Source: Lucinisca nassula (lineage: Eukaryota; Mollusca; Bivalvia; Lucinida; Lucinidae). Taken from it: a stretch of DNA of 64,000 bases. Of the stretch, positions 56,494 to 64,000 are shown in pieces (the stretch's first letter is position 1; every line of letters begins with the position of its first letter). Where the stretch lies: assembly GCA_963580285.1 (NCBI GenBank), contig OY757010.1, forward strand, positions 152,478,714 through 152,542,713. The letters are read 5' to 3'. The position numbers and the translations under genes were made by a program. The notes beneath the pieces were generated by a model. The model did no database searches, was not told where the DNA came from, and was given only the letters and a program-made list of their open reading frames with translations.

Positions 56494-56720
56494 AAAGGAC
56501 CGGCCCAAGGACTGAACTTTGGGGGACACCAGATAAAACCGGGACTTAATCAGAAGTAGAACTTATTGTCAGCGTCCGGAGAGCCATGCGTAGATCCTCT
56601 TATCTGATAGTTGAACAATTTATACAACAGTATTCCGTGAGGTACGTTGTCGAGGGCCTTGACGAAGTCTATGGTGATCATGTCAGTCTGTTTGTGGCAC
56701 GGTTTATGGCCCCATCCGGA
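56494..56720 (-). pseudogene. LINE reverse transcriptase fragment
   Basis: Conceptual minus-strand pieces include DMITIDFVKALDNVPHG (the block before the fingers-palm junction) and, in another frame, SGVPQSSVLGPVLF, the conserved SGVPQGSVLGPxLF block of non-LTR reverse transcriptases. Frameshifts and stops separate them. The catalytic YxDD block should follow but is cut off where the 5S-like sequence lies. Origin is a CR1/Jockey-type LINE. Confidence 0.7.
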
Positions 56721-57143
56721 TTGCTCACTATATCATTGTAAAATTGAGCTAATTGAGTTTCGCAATACCTCTGACTTCGGAAAACATGTTGACAGTCAGC
56801 AAGAATGCTCTCAAAGGTTAGGTGCTTGTTGCTGTTGCTAACTAATATTTGCAACAGGGGTTTCCAGCCATAAAAAGAACATAAGAAGAAGCGCACAGCC
56901 CTGATTTTACAATGACATTTAACAATCGAATGTATGTTCAGTAAAGGAAGAAAATACAAGCATCTCAGTTGTATTTCAGCAAAATATGTCCGAAATGCCA
57001 GCTAACGACGTTTATTAGCTTTCTGTGTAATTGAAGTAAGATATATATTATTGCATTGAAACGTTTTTGAAGTTAATGATTTTTCATTAATTTCTTCTTT
57101 CTTTTTTTCTTACTTAATGTAGCATAAAGTCAAAAATGCCTGC

Positions 57144-57932
57144 AACAAGAGCCCCATGGGCCACTATGCTCACCAGAGCTCAGATGAGCCACTATGCTCA
57201 CCAGAGTTCAGGTGAGTACTGCTCACTGAAAGCCATCTGTTTTATCAAGCAGAGGCAGACCCAAGCCAAGCACGCTTCAGATGAAATTTGAGCCCATTCG
57301 ACCCAGTGACTTCAGAGATGTTATTTGAATGTGCTGGCACCAGATGACATATGATAATGGACAAATGCCCATCATATAAGTTCTCCCAGCAGCCTTCAGC
57401 TCTGGTCAGATAAAAAAAAAACAACAACCAAACCTGAAATGACTAATATGGTTAAGATTTCTATAGTCTCAGATTTATGTGGCATATGGTTGCTGAGGAG
57501 CCAAATGTTATAAAGCGTATAGAGCATTCTGTGGTTTCTGAGGAGATGCTTATTTATTTATTTATTTATTTCCGTTCCCATGGCAGCCAATAAAAAGGAG
57601 CAGCAGACTAAAATCATGTGCCAAATAGAACATGGCTTAAGGAACATTTCTATGAAAGTTTTGTCACCCTATCTGCAATGACTTGGTAGTTAATACAGTT
57701 TTTCATTTTTCTAACTCTAAGTTGCCATAGCAACCAAACTAATTAGCCAAATGTCATAAAAACATAACCTTTCAATCCCCCAGTCCAAGGATTTTACAGA
57801 TGAAATTTGGACCCGATCGGCCCAGTGGCTTCAGAGGAATTGTGGTTAGAAAGTTTTGACGGAAGACAGACGACGACGGGCAATTACCTATCCTCCTATA
57901 TGCGTCCTAGGAGCCTTTGGTTCTGGTGAGCG
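57144..57932 (-). mobile_element. Element V, Helitron-like ends (minus strand)
   Basis: On the minus strand it begins CGCTCACCAG and ends CTGGTGAGC-atagt, the hairpin GGCCCATGGGGC and TCTTGT. Two diverged units around CCCAGTGACTTCAGAG (57307) and CCCAGTGGCTTCAGAG (57823) remain inside. Confidence 0.65.
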
Positions 57933-58430
57933 TAAAATACTTTTACTTGAAGAAAAAAGGTATATATTAAACGCGTTATAACTATGTCAACTTGATCTGG
58001 CGTTCATTATCGCATCTCGTGATCTTTCATCAAGAAAGAGCCACACAACTTGATACAGTGCGGCAGATCAAGTTATGTAGTAATAATGTGTATTTAATGA
58101 ACATGTGTAAACCCGTGCGTTACCATGGCAACACAAATTTTAATGATATGTTGTTCCATATAAATTGTTGCAGAACCTGGAATGCATCTTCCTAGTAATT
58201 GCAAATATTTGTGTTATCTTTGTATGTTTTCTGACCACACACTGGATAAAATTTAATCAAACATGAAGTTTTCACCTGATGTTCTTTTGTTGCTATAGCA
58301 ACCATACTACATAAGCTTTGAGCTTATTGTTGCCGTTTTTTAAGATACCACGCCATATATTGTTAACACAAAAGATTTTATCAATTTCTGAAACAGGGCC
58401 ATTTTTGGCCTTTCGTGAACCAAGCCCTTT

Positions 58431-59270
58431 GAATTCCAATTATATAAATTATCGTCAGTGGCATGTCTGCTTTATCGAATTAAATTTTAATGATAGCTAC
58501 GATTTAACGGGAAAAGCCACAGGTTCAAAGCAAGGGTTAAATTATTGCTGTTCAAGTTTCCATTGAGTCAAACATTTTGTGTCGCGAATGTGATTCCCAT
58601 TTTTACCAGTTATTACTCTTCACCTAACGTTGGGAATATTATTTACAAAATGAAAATTTACCCAATGGTTGAAAAGTTATATACCTTTAAATATTGGACC
58701 AAACCACCGGAAGTGGGTAAAAAGTATGGCATTTCGGATTGCGGAATTTATTTAAATCATTATTTAAGACACAGCTGAAGATGCTTAAACGATTGAATGC
58801 ACTTGTGGGTCGATTTTTGGCTTGCAACATTATTTTGAAAATTTCGCTGAAAAAAGCAGTTTTTGAGATTTCAATAAAATGTTTGTTTCTCTATCATTTT
58901 TAGATTTTATGTTGTTTTTCATTCCTTGCTTTTAACTTATTACCTGTACGGAAAAAAATTTGAAGTCAAAATTTGATTACAAACAGATTTTGTGAAAATG
59001 CACGTTTTTACATTTTCCCCCAAAACTTTTATTTTGAACACCAGATTTTCTTTAAATTGTTAAAGGATTCATGTCTACAGTTAGTTAAATCTTTAATAAG
59101 TCATTTTTAACTGAATTATTCACTTGTTTTGTCAGGCGAGACAATTTAAAAGTGTATAATTTCTATTTACGGTCAGTATAGTAACAGATAAGGAGGATTA
59201 AGGGACATCAATTTGATCATGTTAAAAATAATTTCTAATGAGTACATACATCATACAGTTTGAGATAGAA
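58431..59270. other. Unassigned AT-rich sequence
   Basis: No repeat or coding feature recognised. Confidence 0.4.
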
Positions 59271-59475
59271 TTAACCCTTATCCCGTTGAATAATTAAGAT
59301 AGCCACACCCATTTCTGACTTTCAACCAATCAAATAACTTGATGTTGTTTTTCCTACAAATTCACAAACTGAATGTCAAACATTGTAGATCCTGATCAGA
59401 TGGCTTCTTCAGCTCTTCTTGATCCACACTGTTTGCAAAGGTAGGGGTTGTCATGAACAGCAGGAAAAGGGTTTA
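59271..59475 (-). mobile_element. Type b MITE, core partly deleted
   Basis: TTAACCCTTATCCCGTTGAA at the left, AACAGCAGGAAAAGGGTTTAA at the right. The second core arm has lost several bases near 59408-59420. Confidence 0.65.
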
Positions 59476-59992
59476 AAAAAAAATAGGAAAAAAAAATCCC
59501 CATCTGAAGTTTAAGGGAAAAGAATGAGTTCGTAAAAGGACAAGTTTTAATAAGCCAGGGTAAACTTGACACAGGGTTCATGCTGTTGAAAATTGACTAA
59601 TGTATATACATTTTGCCAATAACCATACAAAACCATGTTAAACTGTAAATATTTGTTTCAGATTCATTGACTGATGTTAAGGTATTAAGATATACCATTT
59701 ACTGTCTGCCTGTTAGCCTTTCAGCTTTTGTAAAGTTTGTCGAGATTGACACATCCACCTACATACCATAAGCACCAGCTTTGGGTCTGAATCTTGTGTT
59801 TGTTTAAGGAAATTCGATAAAAATTGGAACTTCTGCTAAAATCTTGTTAGCCTGTAGCAAGTTTTAAACATTTTAAGTTTTATGCAAGTAACAAACAATA
59901 ATATACATTTAGTATGCAATTCTTTTTTATTTCCTCAGCATAAAGTATTGCTCTTCTCCATACATACATATATGATCCAGTCCCCCACCCCC

Positions 59993-60256
59993 CTCACCCA
60001 TCGGGACTTGGAGAAATAGATTGAGCTGCATGGTGCTTGCCTGGAAAGATGAAACCAACCAAAGTTTTGTGTACTGGTAAAACACTTTGAAGGCCTATGC
60101 CAGCCCAGAAAAAGTGGTGTGAGTCCGACCATCCCTTAAATCCTAGTAGTTTCTTTGAACGGTAAGGTTTGAGATGTCATTTCATCTCATTGTTGGGTAA
60201 AACCTCCACAAAATCAGAAGCAAATCTGCAAAATGACCAAAATAGTGTTGACAGGG
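59993..60256 (+). mobile_element. SINE-like element S1, old diverged copy
   Basis: CATCGGGACTTGGAGAAATA to GTTGACAGGGTTGTG. The GAGATGTCATTTCATCTC hairpin is intact despite heavy divergence elsewhere; the A-rich tail is lost. Confidence 0.6.
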
Positions 60257-60510
60257 TTGTGAAATTGTGGCTATAGAAACTAGAGGTATTGTACTGTCTT
60301 AGCATTGGACACACAGGTGCTGTTCTGTGAAGTATTGTTGTTATTTGTTATCATTTATATAGATCTAATGCGTAACCATCCATTTTCAACCTTTCCCATG
60401 GAGATTTCTCACCAGTGCTGCACTGACAAGCAAAATATCCATAACACATATAACCATATGTGTTTATTGTGTGTGCATGGTAATTACGCTGAACTTGTAG
60501 CAAAGCACAA

Positions 60511-60732
60511 TATTAACCCTTTTTGCACCAAATGGAATCTTCCTCCTTATATATAGCAGGAGTTCATTTCAAAATTTAAGGGTATCATGTTGTGTTTTCT
60601 TCAAAATTGATTTGGATTTGGAAAATGGCTGAATATTTTGCAAACAGTGTAGGCCCTGATCAGACGCCGCATTCTGCAGCGTCTGATCTGGGCCTGCACT
60701 GTTTGCCAACTACCCGTTTTGGGGTTTCCGGT
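60511..60732 (+). mobile_element. Type a MITE, left part, interrupted by Z
   Basis: TTAACCCTTTTTGCACC to GTTTTGGGGTTTCCGGT, with the core palindrome at 60640-60708. The expected terminal ACTAAATGGGTTAA is replaced by the start of Z. Confidence 0.7.
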
Positions 60733-62983
60733 GTAACAGTTTATCTTTACCCCCTGGGTAGCTTTACCCCCGGGGGTAAAGATATCCCGGGATAACTTTA
60801 CCCCCACCCTGGATATCTTCACCCCCGGGGGTAAAGATATCCCGGCTGGGATATCTTAACCCCCGGGGGTAAAGCTAAACTGGTTAGCATATCTTTACCC
60901 CCACCCCAACTTTTGGGTATAAACCATTTTTTTAATGCCCAATTTCTTCTTATATGTAAGTGAAGCAAGATAGTGGACTCGATGTTTCACTTAAACATTT
61001 TTTCGTTTCAATCATGACTCGGACTAATAGGACTATCCTTAGTAAGAAATATGTCCATATTATAGAGGCAAATGATTACTAACTAACTTCTTTTTTGTAT
61101 ATTTTCTTATTCAAAATGTTGCTTATGACAATCTTTCATAATCTTGCATTATCCCTGTCAGTCGTGAAATGGGTTGTGGTGGTGAGTGGAAAGGCGGGGG
61201 TAAAGATATCCCGGCTGGGATATCTTTACCCCCGGGGGTAAAGCTAAACTGGCCAGGATATCTTTACCCCCCACCCCAACTTTTGGGTATAAACTATTTT
61301 CTAAATGCCCATTTTCTTCTTATATGTAAGAGAAGCAAGATAGTGGACTTGATGTTTCACTTGAACATTTTTCGTTTCAATTGTGACTCGGACTTATAGA
61401 ACTTCCCTTGATAGAAATATGACCATATTATAGAGGCAAATTATTATTTAATATCTTCTTTTAGTATATTTTCTTATTTAAAATGTCCCTTATCTTTCAT
61501 AATCTTGCATTATCCCTGTCAGTCGTGAAATGGGTTGTGGTGGTGAGTGGAAAGGCGGGGGTAAAGATATACCGGCTGGGATATCTTTACCCCCGGGGGT
61601 AAAGCTAAACTGGCCAGGATATCTTTACCCCCACCCCAACTTTTGGGTATAAACTATTTTCTAAATGCCCAATTTCTTCTTATATGTAAGAGAAGCAAGA
61701 AAGTGGACTAGATGTTTCACTTGTACATTTTTCGTTTCAATCATGACTCAGACTAATAGAACTACCCTTACTAAGAAATATGACCATATTATAGAGGCAA
61801 ATCATTATTTAATAACTTCTTTTTGTATATTTTCTTAGTCAAAATGTCCCTTATGACAATCTTTCATAATCTTGCATTATCCCTGTCAGTTGTGAAATGT
61901 GTGGTGGTGGTGAGTGGAAAGGCGGGCGTAAAGATATCCCGGCCAGGATATCTTTACCCCCGGGGGTAAAGCTAAACTGGCCAGGATACCTTTACCCCCA
62001 CCCCAACTTTGGGTATAAATCATTTTCTTAATGCCCAATTTCTTCTTATATGTATGAGAAGCAAGATAGTGGACTTGATGTTTCACTTTAACATTTTTCG
62101 TTCCAATCATGACTCGGACTAATAGAACTACCCTTACTAAGAAATATGACAATATTATAGAGGCAAATGATTATTTAATAACTTCTTTTTGTATAGTTTC
62201 TTATTCAAAATGTCCCTTATGACAATCTTTCATAAACTTGCATTATCCCTGTCAGTTGTGAAATGGGTTGTGGTGGTGAGTGGAAAGGCGGGGGTAAAGA
62301 TATCCCGGCTGGGATATCTTTACCCCCGGGGGTAAAGCTAAACCGGCCAGGATACCTTTACCCCCACCCCAACTTTTGGGTATAAACTATTTTCTTAATG
62401 CCCAATTTCTTCTTATATGTAAGAGAAGCAAGAAAGTGGACTCGATGTTTCACTTGAACATTTTTCGTTTCAATCATGACTCGGACAAATAGAACTACCC
62501 TAAGTAAGAAATATGACCATATTATAGAGGCAAATGATTATTTAATAACTTCTTTTTGTATATTCTTCTAAATTATATTTCCGCAGGGAAAATAACAAAT
62601 AGTCTATGAATTAAAAATCACTTTAAGAATTTGTATAGAGTTTTATTCAAAATGTCCCTTATGACAATCTTTCATAATCTTGCATTATCCCTATCAGTTG
62701 TGAAATGTGTGGTGTTGAGTGGAAAGGCTGGGGTAAAGATATCCTGGCTGGGATATCTTGACCCCCCCGGGGGTAAAGCTAAACTGGCCAGGATATCTTT
62801 ACCCCCACCCCAACTTTTGGGTATAAACTAATTCTTAATGCCCAATTTCTTCTTAAATATAAGTGAAGCAAAAAAAAACCAAAACAAGCATAATTAAACT
62901 GTACAACTTGCAAGAATATTTTTTTCACATCTTATACCATTGCTCATGGGTGGGGGTGAAGATTTCCTGGCTGGGATACGGTG

Positions 62984-63014
<31 letters not shown>

Positions 63015-64000
63015 AAAATCAAGACTTTGGAAAACCCAGACAAGCACACTTCTCAACAATCGAAGGTACTACTGTTGTCCAATGGTCTATGGTTGACATA
63101 ACATTACCACAAGCTAGCTTGCATGAATCAGGATTTCACACCTCTACCATTGCTCATGGGTGGGGGTAAAGATATCCCTGCTGGGATACCTTCACCCCGG
63201 GGGGCAAATATCCTGGCTGGGTTAGCTTGACCCCACCCTACCAGCATTTTGAAAAACACAAACAAGCACACTTATACCATATAGTGTGCATTAATCAGTT
63301 TTTCACAAATTGTACCATTGCACATAGGTGGGGGTGAGGATAGTGTGACCCCAACCCACCCCAAATCCAGACTTTGGAAGACACAAACAAGCACACTTCT
63401 CAATTATGAAGGTACTACTGATGTCCAATGGTCTATGGTTGACATAACATCACCACAAGCTAGCTTGCATGAATCAGGATTTCACATCTCTACCATTGCT
63501 CATGGGTGGGGGTAAAGATATCCTGGCCAGTTTAGCTTTACCCCCGGGGGTAAAGATATCCCAGCCATGATATCTTTACCCCCGCCTTTCGACTCACCAC
63601 CACCACTGACAGGGATAATGCAAGATTATGAAAGATTGTCATAAGGGACATTTTGAATAAGAAAATATACAAAAAGAAGTTTTTTCATAATCATTTGCCT
63701 CTATAATGTGGTCATATTTCTTAGTAAGGGTAGTTCTATTAGTCTGAGTCATGATTGAAACGAAAAATGTTAAAGTGAAACATTGAGTCCACTATCTTGC
63801 TTCTCTTACATATAAGAAGAAATTGGGCATTTAGAAAATAGTTTATACCCAAAACTTGGGGTGGGGGTAAAGATATCCTGGCCAGTTTAGCTTTACCCCC
63901 GGGGGTAAAGATATCCCAGCCAGGATATCTTTACCCCCGCCTTCCCACTCACCCCCACCACCCATTTCACGACTGGCAGGGATAATGCAAGATTATGAAA
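60733..64000. repeat. Array Z, palindrome-rich about 361-367-bp units
   Basis: Unit starts (TAAAGATATCC) lie at 61201, 61562, 61929, 62295 and 62734; the last interval is longer because of an inserted segment near 62560-62640. Each unit pairs CTTTACCCCCGGGGGTAAAG (a 20-bp perfect palindrome) with GATATCCCGGCTGGGATATC. A different unit type occupies about 62940-63510, and from about 63510 the first type returns in inverse orientation to the window end. No coding capacity. Confidence 0.8.
62986..63018. repeat. C run followed by A run
   Basis: About 18 C followed by about 13 A within the second unit type of Z. Such runs are prone to sequencing error. Confidence 0.85.

Larger units (their letters stand above)
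54496..58430. mobile_element. Element Y, possible 3.9-kb inverted-repeat element
   Basis: AAAGGGCTTGGTTCAC (54496-54511) and its exact complement GTGAACCAAGCCCTTT (58415-58430), with weaker matching inward (GCCCTGT/ACAGGGC). A target duplication is not clear. An 83-codon basic frame at 54734-54985 lies near the left end but resembles nothing I know and may be chance. Confidence 0.45.

Noticed and set aside
60733..62900. Repeated CCCCCGGGGG motifs as CpG island or promoter
   Set aside because: They are part of each unit of array Z and recur at fixed spacing; no gene follows.

Overview
The window looks like non-coding, repeat-saturated DNA from an invertebrate animal, most likely a bivalve mollusc. 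The sequence is AT-rich and I found no intact host gene. It carries long arrays of roughly 135-170 bp units inside mobile elements, tRNA-type and other SINEs, a mariner copy, a Ty3/Gypsy-type integrase, and many small inverted-repeat transposons (MITEs). The bivalve assignment rests on general familiarity with such repeat landscapes and is an inference. No species can be named. The long open frames inside arrays are chance frames. The only recognisable protein-coding relics belong to transposable elements: one Gypsy integrase, one broken mariner transposase and four LINE fragments.

Layout. 1-7300: three tandem-repeat elements sit one inside another (A contains B, B contains C), and the stack sits in the right half of a TTAA-flanked MITE. 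7300-8660: a MITE carrying a TA-flanked MITE, then a tRNA-derived SINE and elements Q and R. 8661-12775: a 5'-truncated Gypsy element from integrase to 3' LTR, bracketed by a 463-bp direct repeat. 12776-18755: Q is split by R, R is split by S, and S is filled with SINE, MITE, LINE and tandem-array insertions. 18800-30114: a MITE is split by a 10,003-bp inverted-repeat element (X, 20066-30068), itself full of insertions. 30115-36700: palindromic MITEs, a second A array, a LINE 3' end and a 901-bp fold-back element. 37370-40830: element C' (a relative of C) interrupted by a 1,282-bp mariner. 41100-54200: mostly MITEs and SINEs, twin copies of one young MITE, and a 49-bp tandem array. 54496-58430: a possible 3.9-kb inverted-repeat element containing a SINE, a TATC microsatellite, a 5S rRNA-like segment, a LINE reverse-transcriptase fragment and element V. 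59270-64000: more MITEs, then an array (Z) built from strong palindromes, which runs off the window.

The most notable patterns are these. (1) A roughly 60-bp palindromic core recurs in about two dozen near-complete copies across several MITE families with different ends. Its inner arms co-vary, while one off-centre mismatch stays fixed in nearly every copy. (2) Several unrelated tandem-repeat elements (A, B, C, C', S, V) share one end grammar: a left-end motif that returns inverted near the right end, then a short unrelated hairpin, then a CTTGT- or TTTTGT-type terminus. This resembles non-autonomous Helitron-like (Helentron/HINE) elements. (3) Nested insertions give internal empty-site tests for many boundaries.
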